A stretch of DNA of 64,000 nt from Candidatus Tectomicrobia bacterium (GCA_016192135.1 JACPUR010000041.1:124001-188000); one strand, 5' to 3'; positions 17,091 through 25,765 are shown, counted from the first letter of the stretch. Program-made: numbers and translations. The notes: a model not told the origin generated them from the letters alone.

Positions 17091-17426
17091 TCAACTGCCC
17101 CCTCCGCAGGCCGCCGCCACCCAGTCGAGGTAACTTTCCCGCCCCCGGTCGAGGGGCAAGGAGATCGTCTCGGGCACCGAGTAGCTGTGCAGCTCCCCCA
17201 CCCGCTCGGTGAGGGCCTCCTGGCGGGCGGCCGTGGTCTTGATGAAGAGGAGGCATTCGGGCTCGTCCTGCACCTCGCCCTTCCAGCGGTAGATGCTCCG
17301 GATGCGCGGCACGATGTTCGCGCAGGCCGCCAAGCCCTCTTTCACCAGGGCCCGGGCAATCCGGGCCCCCTCCTCCTCCGTCCCCGCCGTCACCAGCACC
17401 AGCCTGAACCCGGCACCTTCCCTCAT
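17091..17426 (-). CDS. cutA: CutA-family divalent-cation tolerance protein
   Basis: At 111 residues it has the size of CutA1 trimers. Family segments are LVTAGTEEEGARIARALVKEGLAACANI, YRWKGEVQDEPECLLFIKT and the C-terminal HSYSVPETISLPLDRG. CutA was named from E. coli copper tolerance, but its molecular role is unresolved. ATG 17426 follows GGGAGGGG by 6 nt. It stands about 100 bp upstream of, and on the same strand as, the phosphofructokinase gene and may be co-transcribed with it. Confidence 0.92.
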   Translation of the reverse strand: MREGAGFRLVLVTAGTEEEGARIARALVKEGLAACANIVPRIRSIYRWKGEVQDEPECLLFIKTTAARQEALTERVGELHSYSVPETISLPLDRGRESYLDWVAAACGGGS

Positions 17427-17531
17427 TTCGTACCCCTCCCAATAATGGGGTCAACACCCGATTGTCCCCGCATTTCCCGGCGGGCAAAATTTTTAGACAC
17501 TTTCACCGCCCTCCCGCCGGGGGGCGCCGGA

Positions 17532-17930
17532 ATGAACCTTCACGAGGAGAGCCAGCGTATCATGCCCACCCCCCAACACGAGCCCCGTTCCCCTTCCGCG
17601 GCCTCCCCCGCCCGGGCGGAGGCGAAAGGCCGGCCGAAGGCACACGCCCCCCTCCGGCCCCGCAACTCCTGGCCGGAGAACGACCACGTCCGCGCCTCCC
17701 GCCGCCCCCTCCACGACGAGGAGCCCGAGGAGGGCGACGAAGACCTCGAGGAAAAGGACGAGTGGGAGGAAGACCCGGACGAGGAAGAAGAGGGCGAAGA
17801 GACGGAGGAGGACTACGAGCACTACCTGCCCCCCTCCCTCCGCAGCCGCAGGGAAGAGGTGACGCGGCCCATCAAGGCCAAGCTCCGCAAGCGCCCGTTC
17901 CAGAGGGGGCGGAGAAGCCTCGAGGACTAG
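17532..17930 (+). CDS. Hypothetical acidic low-complexity protein
   Basis: An open frame of about 132 residues whose middle is a run of Glu and Asp and whose C-terminus is basic (KAKLRKRPFQRGRR). No family is recognised. ATG 17532 has no strong ribosome-binding site; ATG 17562 follows GAGGAG by 12 nt. The stop overlaps the convergent MeaB-like gene's stop by 4 bp, a packing seen for real gene pairs elsewhere in the window. The low complexity means it could also be a chance frame in GC-rich DNA. Confidence 0.35.
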   Translation: MNLHEESQRIMPTPQHEPRSPSAASPARAEAKGRPKAHAPLRPRNSWPENDHVRASRRPLHDEEPEEGDEDLEEKDEWEEDPDEEEEGEETEEDYEHYLPPSLRSRREEVTRPIKAKLRKRPFQRGRRSLED

Positions 17931-18898
17931 CCCTTCCCCAGGATGCCGAGCGCCACCGAGTAAGGGTCCTCCCTCCGGCCGGCGATGGCGTCCAGCAGCT
18001 CCTCGAAGCGCGCGGTCCCGCCGGCCGCTCCCAGCACCCGCTCCGCCGCCAGGTCGCGGAGCACCTCGGTCAAGAGGTGCCGCGCCTGCTCCCGGCGGAG
18101 CCGAGCCCCCTCGGCCGGGTGCTTTTCCAGGAAGGCGCAGCGGGCGTCGATGGCCCGCGCCAGCTCCTCGATTCCCTCGCCCTCGGCCGCCTCCGTCTTG
18201 AGGACCGGGGGCCGCCAGCCCTCCCCGGCGCCCGGGTGCCCGGCCGGGGACTGGCGCAAGTCGAGCATCTCCTCGATCTCCCGCACCGTCCGGTCCGAGC
18301 CCTCCCGCCTGGCCTTGTTCACCGCGAAAACGTCGCCGATCTCCATGATGCCCGCCTTGGCCGCCTGGACGTCGTCCCCGCCCCCCGGCGCCTGGACCAG
18401 CACCACCGCATGGGCGATGCGCACCACGTCCACCTCCCCCTGGCCCACCCCGACCGTCTCGACGAAGACCATCCCGCAGCCCATGGCGTCCAGCACGAGC
18501 GCCGCCTCCCCCGTGGCCCGGGCGAGCCCGCCCAGGTGGCCCCGGGCGGCCATGCTGCGGATGAAGACCCCGGCGTCGGTGTAGTGGCGGCTCATCCGGA
18601 TGCGGTCCCCCAGGATGGCCCCCCCGGTGAAGGGGCTCGAAGGGTCCACCGCCACCACCCCCACCTTCACGCCCCGGGCGCGGTAGGCCGCCACGAGCTG
18701 GTCCACGAGGGTGCTCTTCCCCGTCCCCGGGGGGCCCGTCACCCCGACGATCCGGGCCTTGCCGCCGAGCGGATAGAGGGCCTGGAGGAGGGGCCGGACG
18801 GAGGGGTCGCCGTCCTCGATGCGGGTGATGAGCCGGGCCGCCGCGCGGATGTCGCCCGCCAGGATGGGAGCAATCTCATCGGCGGTGGAAATAGGCAT
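17927..18898 (-). CDS. MeaB/ArgK-family P-loop GTPase with altered G4 motif
   Basis: A 323-residue G protein of the SIMIBI class. MeaB guards adenosylcobalamin loading of methylmalonyl-CoA mutase. Walker A is GPPGTGKST (55-63), the base-II region AVDPSSPFTGGAILGDRIRM is typical, and VETVGVGQGE is the G3 region. The guanine-specificity motif NKAD reads NKAR (194-197): Asp is replaced by Arg, which is unusual. No mutase gene is nearby. The ATG at 18898 is in AT-rich sequence. Confidence 0.88.
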   Translation of the reverse strand: MPISTADEIAPILAGDIRAAARLITRIEDGDPSVRPLLQALYPLGGKARIVGVTGPPGTGKSTLVDQLVAAYRARGVKVGVVAVDPSSPFTGGAILGDRIRMSRHYTDAGVFIRSMAARGHLGGLARATGEAALVLDAMGCGMVFVETVGVGQGEVDVVRIAHAVVLVQAPGGGDDVQAAKAGIMEIGDVFAVNKARREGSDRTVREIEEMLDLRQSPAGHPGAGEGWRPPVLKTEAAEGEGIEELARAIDARCAFLEKHPAEGARLRREQARHLLTEVLRDLAAERVLGAAGGTARFEELLDAIAGRREDPYSVALGILGKG

Positions 18899-18962
18899 GA
18901 AAACAAATCCTTAACGTAATATTTCAACAAATTACATGAACAGATTCGGCGCCCCGATTTTC

Positions 18963-18990
18963 GTAGGGGCGGTTCGCGAACCGCCCCTAC
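18963..18990. repeat. Interspersed 28-bp palindromic repeat, second copy
   Basis: Identical to the palindrome at 15894-15921, here upstream of the MeaB-like gene. The two copies are about 3 kb apart and flank genes rather than interrupt them. Confidence 0.85.
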
Positions 18991-19061
18991 AACGTGCATC
19001 CTTCCCCTCACCCTGCCCTCCCCCTCTGGGGGAGGGAAAAACATCGCGGCCGGTGCGCCTC

Positions 19062-19091
19062 CGTAGGGGCGAGGCATGCCTCGCCCCTACG
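19062..19091. repeat. 30-bp perfect palindrome related to the REP-like family
   Basis: Arms CGTAGGGGCGAGGCA and TGCCTCGCCCCTACG. It shares the CGTAGGGGCG outer arm with the other repeats but has a different centre, so it is a second subtype. It lies 72 bp from the first subtype in the same intergenic stretch, next to a run of 14 C. Confidence 0.8.
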
Positions 19092-19122
19092 AATCGCCGT
19101 TCCGGGTGGCGCCCCCCCCCCC

Positions 19123-20115
19123 CTACATCCCCTTCAGCGCGGGGAGGACCTCCTCGCCCAGGAGCCCAAGGCGCTCCGGGTGCTCCTCCAGGTCCGGCAC
19201 CGTGAGAAGAAGGTGCCGCACCCCCGCCTTCACGTAGGCCGCGAGCCGCTTCACGCACTCCTCCGGGGGGCCGTAGATGGCTCCCGTCTCGGGGATGACT
19301 TTCAGCTTCTCCCGCGCAGCCCGGGCCTTGGCGCGGTCCTTTTCAGGAATCACCATCACCATGAGGGAGGCCCGGAGCTTCTCCGGGTCGCGGCCCGCTT
19401 TCTTGCACTCCGCCTCGAGGATGGGGCGGCGCTCCAGGAAGCGCTCGGGCGGCCACCAGCGGCAGTTGTAGCCGTCCGCCTGGCGCGCCGCCACCCCCAG
19501 AAGCTTCGCCCCCTCCCCCCCGGTGAAGATGGGGGGCATGGGCTTCTGGAGGGGCTTCGGGTCGCAGACCGCCCCGGCGATCTGGTAGTAGCCCCCCTCG
19601 TAAGCGGGGTTCGGCTGGCTCCACATGGCCCGGATGAGCTGGATGGCCTCCTCCAGCATGGCGATGCGCACCGAGGCCTTGGGGAAGGGGTAGCCGAAGG
19701 CGGTGTACTCCGTCCCCACCCACCCCGCGCCCAGCCCCAGCTCCACCCGGCCCCCGCTCACCGCGTCGAGCGAGGCCGCGATCTTGGCCAGGAGCGCCGG
19801 CGGCCGGTAATGCACGCAGGAGACCAGCGTCCCCAGCCGGATGGTCTTCGTCGCCCCCGCCAGGGCCGTCAGCGCCGTCCAGGCCTCCAGCATGGGGCGC
19901 GAGGGCGGGCCCTCCCCCCCCGCCTGGGAGCCGAAGCCCGACTGCGCCCCGTAGGCGTTCGGGTCCAGGGAGATGAAGTGGTCGCAGTGCCACAGCGAGC
20001 CGAAGCCCAGCCGCTCGGCCTCCCGCGCGATTTCCTTCATCTTGCCGAAATCCTCGATGAACAGGCCCCTCAGCGTCAGGGCCAGGATGAGGCCTACCTC
20101 CACCGGCTGCGGCAT
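19123..20115 (-). CDS. LLM-class (luciferase-like) flavin/F420-dependent oxidoreductase
   Basis: A 330-residue TIM-barrel oxidoreductase of the bacterial luciferase/F420 superfamily. Signatures are EAERLGFGSLWHCDHF, TKTIRLGTLVSCVHYRPPALLAKIAASLD, GGRVELGLGAGW and the C-terminal GPPEECVKRLAAYVKAGVRHLLL. It carries out flavin- or F420-dependent redox chemistry on an unknown substrate. The ATG at 20115 follows AGGAGG. It is a single gene flanked by repeats on both sides. Confidence 0.9.
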   Translation of the reverse strand: MPQPVEVGLILALTLRGLFIEDFGKMKEIAREAERLGFGSLWHCDHFISLDPNAYGAQSGFGSQAGGEGPPSRPMLEAWTALTALAGATKTIRLGTLVSCVHYRPPALLAKIAASLDAVSGGRVELGLGAGWVGTEYTAFGYPFPKASVRIAMLEEAIQLIRAMWSQPNPAYEGGYYQIAGAVCDPKPLQKPMPPIFTGGEGAKLLGVAARQADGYNCRWWPPERFLERRPILEAECKKAGRDPEKLRASLMVMVIPEKDRAKARAAREKLKVIPETGAIYGPPEECVKRLAAYVKAGVRHLLLTVPDLEEHPERLGLLGEEVLPALKGM

Positions 20116-20211
20116 GGAACCTCCTCAAAAAGAGGGGAAAAAGGGCACGAGGGGGATGATAGCGCAGATGGGAGGGAGTGTGGGATGGGGGAAGCCGATG
20201 GTTGGAGAGAC

Positions 20212-20293
20212 GTCATTCTGAGGGAGCGCAGCGATCGAAGAATCTGCTTTTGCTTCAAGAAGAAGCGGAATTTTTCGCTGCGCTCAGAATGAC
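20212..20293. repeat. MITE-like imperfect palindrome, about 80 bp
   Basis: The left arm starts GTCATTCTGAGGGAGCGCAG and the right arm ends CTGCGCTCAGAATGAC. The arms pair with a 4-nt loss on the right, around an AT-rich centre. No ORF is inside. The form fits a non-autonomous miniature element or an extragenic palindrome. Confidence 0.7.
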
Positions 20294-20385
20294 CTCGGAA
20301 GCGATACCTTGCCCCCCGCCTCCCCTCCCGGCTACCATCTCCCATCGGTCTGAAATCCGTTCCGCCGCCGTCGGGGGAGGAGCCC

Positions 20386-20889
20386 ATGGACAAGAGCCTC
20401 GAAGCGTTCGCGGCGGAGTGCCGCGCCATCCTGAAAAACGATTCGGGCCAGGGCGGGCTCGACCGGGTGTGCAAGCGCCTGGAGGGGCTGCTGAAGGATG
20501 AATCGTTCGTGCGGGAGCACTTCGGGCCCGGGAAGGACGCCCCCCGGCGGGTGCTCTACGAGGACCCGGAGCTGGGCTTCTGCGTCCTCGCCCACGCCTA
20601 CAAGGGAGGCACCGGGAGCGGCCCCCACGACCACGGGCCCTCCTGGGCCATCTACGGCCAGGTGGAGGGAGTCACGCGGATGACGGAGTACCGCAAGGTG
20701 GCCGAGCCCTCGGACGGGCGGCCGGGCAAGGCGGCGCCGGTCAAGAGCTACGACCTCGCGCCGGGCATGGCCGTGGCCTACGCGCCGGGGCAGCTCCACT
20801 CGCCCCACCGGGAGAAGGACGCGCGCCTCATCCGCATGGAAGGCATGAACATGGAGCGGGTCAAGCGGGACGCCTACGAGGTGGCGTGA
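20386..20889 (+). CDS. Cupin-fold protein, cysteine-dioxygenase-like
   Basis: A 167-residue protein with a metal-binding cupin pattern. HDHG gives His 81 and 83 in PHDHGPSWAIYGQVEG, and a second motif near residue 138 has QLHSPH. The overall look resembles small thiol or 3-mercaptopropionate dioxygenase-type cupins, but substrate residues cannot be assigned by eye. ATG 20386 follows GGGGAGGAGCCC. It converges with the PH-domain gene, their stops 13 bp apart. The function is an inference from the fold only. Confidence 0.72.
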   Translation: MDKSLEAFAAECRAILKNDSGQGGLDRVCKRLEGLLKDESFVREHFGPGKDAPRRVLYEDPELGFCVLAHAYKGGTGSGPHDHGPSWAIYGQVEGVTRMTEYRKVAEPSDGRPGKAAPVKSYDLAPGMAVAYAPGQLHSPHREKDARLIRMEGMNMERVKRDAYEVA

Positions 20890-20901
20890 GGGGAGGCGCC
20901 C

Positions 20902-21390
20902 TCACCTCCCCTGGATGGAGTTCCGGAACTGGACGGGGCGGTCGATACGGCGCACCTCGATGTCCCCCATGCCCCGGCCCCGCACGGTCACGTCCCCGTA
21001 GCCGAGGATGCGCCCCAGGACGCCCTGGGAGAGCACGACGCTCTCCACGGCCCCCCGGTCGATCTCCTCGGTCACCCGGGAGACGATGCCCTGCCGGTGG
21101 ACGACGCGCCGGTCGGTGACCACGATCTCGTTCCGCAGCCGGTCGATGAAGACCCGGAGCGCGGCCACGAGGCCAATCGGGACGATGAGCACCAGGTTCA
21201 GCGCGAGCCCGGAGAGCACCGGCACCTCGGGGACACCCAAGGCCCGCGCGAAGCCGGTCCGCAGGAAAATCCAGACCCCCAGGTAGACGATCTCGGCCGC
21301 CGCGAGCCCGGCCAGGACGGGCTTGTATGACATGCGCCCCTGCGCCAGGACCTCCTCCCCTTCCTGGAGCGTCTCCTTCATGTAGGACAT
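20902..21390 (-). CDS. Membrane protein with bacterial PH (YdbS/YdbT-like) domain
   Basis: A 162-residue protein. Two hydrophobic helices (about 25-45 and 60-80) precede a bacterial PH domain marked by NEIVVTDRRVVHRQGIVSRVTEEIDR and the closing LGYGDVTVRGRG. Such proteins are membrane-anchored and of unknown function. The ATG at 21390 is preceded by GGGGAGAG. It is a lone gene, convergent with the cupin gene. Confidence 0.85.
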   Translation of the reverse strand: MSYMKETLQEGEEVLAQGRMSYKPVLAGLAAAEIVYLGVWIFLRTGFARALGVPEVPVLSGLALNLVLIVPIGLVAALRVFIDRLRNEIVVTDRRVVHRQGIVSRVTEEIDRGAVESVVLSQGVLGRILGYGDVTVRGRGMGDIEVRRIDRPVQFRNSIQGR

Positions 21391-21660
21391 TGGGGCTCTC
21401 CCCGGCTCTCAGGCGGACCTCCCTCCCAAGCATAGGCGGAGGCGGCTCCGGGGGGAAACCTCGTTTTTCCCGCATCCCCCGAACAAAAAACGGCCGAAAC
21501 CTTTCGGCGCGAGGAAGCTCCTTTCGGACTGCACGAAAGCTCTTTTTTTTGGCTTTTGTTCGGCGGGCTTCTTCCCGGTGGCCCGCCGGCCCTCCGCGCA
21601 CCCATATTCTTAGTTAGCCGCATGTCGCCGAGTTTCCTGCGCGCGCAGGGAGGAGTGGCC
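21391..21660. other. Intergenic region with two hairpins before the stress-protein genes
   Basis: Two small hairpins were seen: GCCGAAA-CC-TTTCGGC near 21491-21506, and CTTTCG-7-CGAAAG followed by CTCTTTTTTTT near 21527-21552. The latter resembles an intrinsic terminator on the plus strand with no plus-strand gene before it, so a short leader or small RNA is possible. Confidence 0.35.
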
Positions 21661-22197
21661 ATGAACATCTATCAGCCGAAGAGAATCCTGATACCCGCCG
21701 ATTTCTCCGACTACACCCCCGGCGTGCTCCGGGCGGCGGCGGAGATCGCCCGCCGGTGGGGCGCCGAGATGCACGTGCTCCACATCGCCAAGGAAAGCGA
21801 CCACGTGCCTCGCGCCATGGGCGTCTATGACGGCCCCAGGGGCGGCTACGCCATGGGCATCGCCGACCGCAGCAAGCTGCTCGAGGACGCCCGCCTTCAC
21901 CTGCAGTCCCGGCTCGAGCAGCTCCTGCAGCAGGCCGGCGCCGCGGGGCCGAAGGCCCACGCGGAGGTGATGTGGGGGGAGCCGGAGGAGGAGATTCTCC
22001 GGACGGCCGAGCACGGCGGCCACGACCTCATCATCATGGCCACCCACGGCCGCAGAGGCCTGAGCCGCATGTTCCTGGGCAGCGTGACCGAGGACGTCAT
22101 CCGCCGCGCCCCCTGCCCTGTGCTGGTCATGCGCGATAAGGTGGCGCAGGAGGCCGGCGAGGCGGTGCTGGCTGGGGATGGCCGGGCCGCGAAATAG
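21661..22197 (+). CDS. Universal stress protein, copy 1
   Basis: A 178-residue single-domain UspA-family protein. It begins with the typical KRILIPADFSDYTPGVLRAA strand-helix and ends with the ATP-binding signature G-2-G-9-GS in THGRRGLSRMFLGSVTEDVIRRAPCPVLV. The family binds ATP and modulates stress survival. ATG 21661 follows AGGGAGGAGTGGCC. It is the first of three tandem paralogues, all on the plus strand and separated by 180-190 bp. Confidence 0.92.
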   Translation: MNIYQPKRILIPADFSDYTPGVLRAAAEIARRWGAEMHVLHIAKESDHVPRAMGVYDGPRGGYAMGIADRSKLLEDARLHLQSRLEQLLQQAGAAGPKAHAEVMWGEPEEEILRTAEHGGHDLIIMATHGRRGLSRMFLGSVTEDVIRRAPCPVLVMRDKVAQEAGEAVLAGDGRAAK

Positions 22198-22380
22198 GCA
22201 AGGAATCCCCCGCAAGAACTTTTTCCTCCTCCGCCCATCGGGCGCGGGGGCCCGTTCCCCCTTTGCGCCTGATGGGCGGATGGCCTTCGATTGCAGGTGC
22301 GCACCTACTTGCGTGCTTCTCCCCCCGAAGCCGACATTGCATGAGCCGCCCCGCGTGACGCAGTGGCATGAGAGGGCGGC

Positions 22381-23028
22381 ATGAACCGGGCCAGAAAGAT
22401 TCTCGTCCCGGTCGAGATGTCGGACCGGGCCGTCGGCCTCATCCGTGCTGCCTCCCGCCTGGCCAAGCGGTGGGAGGCCGAGATGGTCGTGCTGAACGTG
22501 GGGAAGGCGCCCCACGCCGTGCCCGACCGCGCCGCGGGATACGAGGGCTACCGCAATCTCCCGTTCATCCGCGGCCCTTACTCGCTCGGGAGGCTCCTCT
22601 CCGTCCGGAGCCGGGGGCCCATCCCCGGATATCCAGAGAGCCCCTCCGCCGCCCCGGTCCCGGAAGACATCCGCGCCCCGGACGCACTGAAGTATCCCGC
22701 CGAGCCGGCGCGCGCCCGGGAGGACGCTCGGCTGCAGATCGTGGCGCGCCTCGAGGAGATCATGCGGCGGGGGGAGGCGGGGCCGGAGGCTCAGGCTGAA
22801 GTGGTGTGGGGCGACCCGGCGGAGGAGATCGTCCGGGCGGCGGAGGGCGGCGACTACGGGCTCATCATCATGGCCACGCGCGGCCGGAGGGGGCTGAGCC
22901 GCGTACTTCGCGGAAGCGTGACGGAGGAGGTCATCCGCCGCGCGCCGTGCGCCGTGATGGCCATCCGCGAGGAGATTCTCGGGGTGGAGGGGACGGCCAG
23001 GGACGAGGGGCGCTCCGCGCCCCGCTAG
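22381..23028 (+). CDS. Universal stress protein, copy 2
   Basis: A 215-residue UspA-family protein with the signature TRGRRGLSRVLRGSVTEEVIRRAPCAVM near the C-terminus. It differs from its neighbours by an insertion of about 35 residues in the middle, rich in Pro and Arg, and by weaker conservation. ATG 22381 overlaps the ATG of a short upstream sequence and has a weak ribosome-binding site. It probably arose by duplication of a neighbouring paralogue. Confidence 0.9.
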   Translation: MNRARKILVPVEMSDRAVGLIRAASRLAKRWEAEMVVLNVGKAPHAVPDRAAGYEGYRNLPFIRGPYSLGRLLSVRSRGPIPGYPESPSAAPVPEDIRAPDALKYPAEPARAREDARLQIVARLEEIMRRGEAGPEAQAEVVWGDPAEEIVRAAEGGDYGLIIMATRGRRGLSRVLRGSVTEEVIRRAPCAVMAIREEILGVEGTARDEGRSAPR

Positions 23029-23218
23029 GACATCGGCCCGGCGTCCGCCTTTTTTGGAAGGCGGCCAATCCGCCCCACAAATACCGCAAATTCATTAATT
23101 TCCCGGCGGATTTCGGGGAAATCCTTGGAAGATGTAATCGTAGCTTACCCGATTGGCTATGACGGCCAGGAGGATAAGATTGACATGAGCGTTGCCAGTC
23201 CCTCTCGGAGACGGCGGC

Positions 23219-23761
23219 ATGAAAATCTATGATCCGAAGAAGATCTTGGTTCCGGTGGATTTTTCCGAACACACCATGGGCGTCCTCCAGGCGGCCATCG
23301 AGATCGCCGAGCGGTGGGACGCCCGGACGACCGTCTTCCATGTCGCCCGCGAGACGGATTTCCTCCTGCCCGCGGTCCCCCACGGAGCCGCCGCGCCTTT
23401 CGACGATCCCACGACCCCCTTCGTCCATTTTCCCGACCGGAAGAAAATCCTAGACGATGCCCGCTTGCAGCTCGAGGCACGAATCGAGGACCTCGTGGAG
23501 AAGGCCAATGGCGGCTCCAAGGTCGAGGCGAAGGTGGTCTGGGACGAGACGCTGCGGGGCATCCTCCGCGCGGCGGAAAAGGACGATTACGATCTGATTA
23601 TCATGGCCACCCACGGCCGCGGCGGGTTGAGCCGCTTCTTCCTCGGCAGCATCACTGATCAGGTGATCCGCCGGGCTCCCTGCCCTGTCCTGGCCGTCCG
23701 CGCCAAGGTGGCCCAGGAGCGGCTGGTCCTGGCGGAGATCGGAGAAGAGTCGATGAATTAA
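23219..23761 (+). CDS. Universal stress protein, copy 3
   Basis: A 180-residue UspA-family protein, closest to copy 1 (both start with MxIYxPKxIL and end their signature with LGS). The ATP motif is THGRGGLSRFFLGSITDQVIRRAPCPVLAV. It is transcribed with or after the other two. The neighbouring gene downstream is a GNAT-like protein separated by 258 bp. Confidence 0.92.
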   Translation: MKIYDPKKILVPVDFSEHTMGVLQAAIEIAERWDARTTVFHVARETDFLLPAVPHGAAAPFDDPTTPFVHFPDRKKILDDARLQLEARIEDLVEKANGGSKVEAKVVWDETLRGILRAAEKDDYDLIIMATHGRGGLSRFFLGSITDQVIRRAPCPVLAVRAKVAQERLVLAEIGEESMN

Positions 23762-24019
23762 CCGAGAATGCCTCTCCCGCCGCGGCTTTCCCCCCGCACC
23801 AGGATCATGCGGTAACCTCCTTTCCGCCCTCCGTCCCCCCTTCCCTCCCTGGGGCGGAGTGCGTGAATGCCGGATGGCCCTCTCCACCAATCACATGAAC
23901 TGAATATCAAGCAATCCAGAATGCCATTTCAGGCGATGGCCCGGGAGGAGGAGCGTCTGAAATCGTGCATGATTTACCTTGCGTTTACCTTTATGAATCT
24001 TTCGCCGAAGGGGAAAAAG

Positions 24020-24766
24020 ATGGTTCGAAGCGCCTCGGGCGTCCGCGATCTGGTGCGAATCAGCGTTTGCCGCCACGGCCTCTCCGGCACCCTCCGGCGC
24101 GCCATGGCGGCCTCGGGAAGGATGGCGTGCCGCCTGCCGTATCTGCGCGAGTGCCATGTTTGGTACAGGCTTGATCTTGAACGCGGGTGGAAGCGGGGAG
24201 ATCTGCCGCCGGGCTTCGAGATCGTCCGCGGAGGAGTGGGCGAACTGCCCCTGGTTGAGAAGCTGGGGAACGTGGGCTATGTCGAAGCGCGGCGGAGGCT
24301 CGATGGCGACGCCGACCTTTGGCTCGTCCGGCATGGCGCGAACCCCGTCTTCGCCGGCTGGATTTTCCGCCGCCGGACGCCCGCAGTGGCGGCTCCCGAA
24401 GGCTGGCTCGATCTTCCCGAGGGCATCGTCTGCCTGGAGGATTTGGTGACCGCCCCGCCGTACCGGGGGCGCGGCTTCGCCCCGATATCGTATTCGGCGA
24501 TAGCGGACAGCCTTGCGCGCGAGGGCGTCAAGGCCATCGTCGTCAAAATCGAGGAGACGAACCACCCGTCCCGCCGCTCCGTTGAAAAGGCGGGTTTCCG
24601 GCCCGTGGCCACGATGACCCTGGTGCGGATCGGCGGGATGCGACATGTGACGATGGAGCTGAAAGACGGCGAGGATGCATCTCCCTTCCTCCCCCTTCTC
24701 CCGGCGAGCGAACCCAGCCTGATGGAATGGATCTTCGGCGCCCTCGCGCCCGGGCCCATCTACTGA
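24020..24766 (+). CDS. GNAT-like N-acyltransferase domain protein
   Basis: The C-terminal half resembles GNAT motif A: CLEDLVTAPPYRGRGFAPISY followed by NHPSRRSVEKAGFRPV, the acetyl-CoA pyrophosphate loop and the following helix. The N-terminal 60 residues are Arg-rich and unmatched. ATG 24020 was chosen because AAGGGG stands about 6 nt upstream; longer in-frame starts lack a site. Of about 248 residues, the last about 35 are hydrophobic. The substrate is unknown. Confidence 0.7.
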   Translation: MVRSASGVRDLVRISVCRHGLSGTLRRAMAASGRMACRLPYLRECHVWYRLDLERGWKRGDLPPGFEIVRGGVGELPLVEKLGNVGYVEARRRLDGDADLWLVRHGANPVFAGWIFRRRTPAVAAPEGWLDLPEGIVCLEDLVTAPPYRGRGFAPISYSAIADSLAREGVKAIVVKIEETNHPSRRSVEKAGFRPVATMTLVRIGGMRHVTMELKDGEDASPFLPLLPASEPSLMEWIFGALAPGPIY

Positions 24767-24892
24767 CCGGAGCCGCGCGGCTGGGAATTTTCCGCCCGCC
24801 TCCATGTTCGATGACTTGAAAGAGGGCGTCTCGCGGCGCTAAGCTTCTGCCCGCCGGACAGGTCAAGCCGTACCCAAACTCAATGGGCGGGA

Positions 24893-25765
24893 ATGATGGA
24901 GCAAACCTCCTCTTCAAGCATAGATGCCCGCGATCTCCAGGAAATGGCCCTCCCCGTCCTCGTCTTCGGCGGTCCTTACGGCAACTATCAGGCGGTTTCG
25001 CGGCTGAAGGAAACGGCCGATGCGCTGGGAATACCGGGCTCCCGGACGATCTGCACGGGAGACACGGTGGCCTACTGCGCCCAGCCGAACGAGACTGTCG
25101 CGGCCATCCGGGAGTGGGGGACTCATGTCATCTCGGGCAACGTCGAAATCCAGCTCGCCGCCGAAAAAGATGACTGCGGATGCAACTTCCAGAAGGGGTC
25201 GGTCTGCGATTCTCTTTCGCAGCATTGGTACGCATACGTTCGTTCCCGTCTCCGGAAAGAGCACATCCATTGGATGGGCGCCCTGCCCCGGTCTCTCGAA
25301 TTCACGTCCAAGGGCCGCCGCTTCGCCGTGGTGCACGGGACACGCTCCGAAACGGCCCGGTACGTCTTCCGTTCCACCGAATGGGACGTGAAACACCGGG
25401 AGATCGAGTTGGCGGGTGCGGACGTCGTCATCGGCGGGCATTGCGGACTTCCGTTCATCCATGCGGAAAACGGCAAGGTGTGGGCGAACGCGGGAGCGAT
25501 CGGGATGCCCGCGAACGACGGGACCCCGCGCGTGTGGGCGCTCCTCGTCTCGGCCGCCGGCGGCGAACTGCGGCTCAGGACCTTCCCGGTGGACTATGAT
25601 TTCCAGGAGGCGTCCGGAAGGATGACCGGGGAGGGATTGCCCAAAAGCTACGCCGAAACCCTCATCTCCGGCCTGTGGCCCGGTTGTGAGATTCTTCCGC
25701 CTGAAGAGACTGGCCGGCGGGGGATTCCTCTCGAACCGGCCGATGTCACCCTCTCCATCGCCTAG
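24893..25765 (+). CDS. Metallophosphoesterase-like protein with altered metal motif
   Basis: A calcineurin-like fold is suggested by the order VLVFGGPYGNYQA (in place of the usual SDIHGN), TGDTVAYCAQPNE (GDxV motif), ISGNVE (GNHE-like), VVHGT and GGHCGLPFI then WANAGAIG. The first Asp and His of SDxHGN are missing and the Glu of GNHE is displaced, so one metal site is probably changed. A cluster CGCNFQKGSVCDS with three Cys lies in the middle. It is 290 residues long. The stop overlaps the convergent symporter gene's stop. Confidence 0.75.
   Translation: MMEQTSSSSIDARDLQEMALPVLVFGGPYGNYQAVSRLKETADALGIPGSRTICTGDTVAYCAQPNETVAAIREWGTHVISGNVEIQLAAEKDDCGCNFQKGSVCDSLSQHWYAYVRSRLRKEHIHWMGALPRSLEFTSKGRRFAVVHGTRSETARYVFRSTEWDVKHREIELAGADVVIGGHCGLPFIHAENGKVWANAGAIGMPANDGTPRVWALLVSAAGGELRLRTFPVDYDFQEASGRMTGEGLPKSYAETLISGLWPGCEILPPEETGRRGIPLEPADVTLSIA

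Noticed and set aside
12743-19091. CRISPR array from the palindromic repeats
   Set aside because: Copies are few, kilobases apart and not separated by regular spacers; no cas gene is present.
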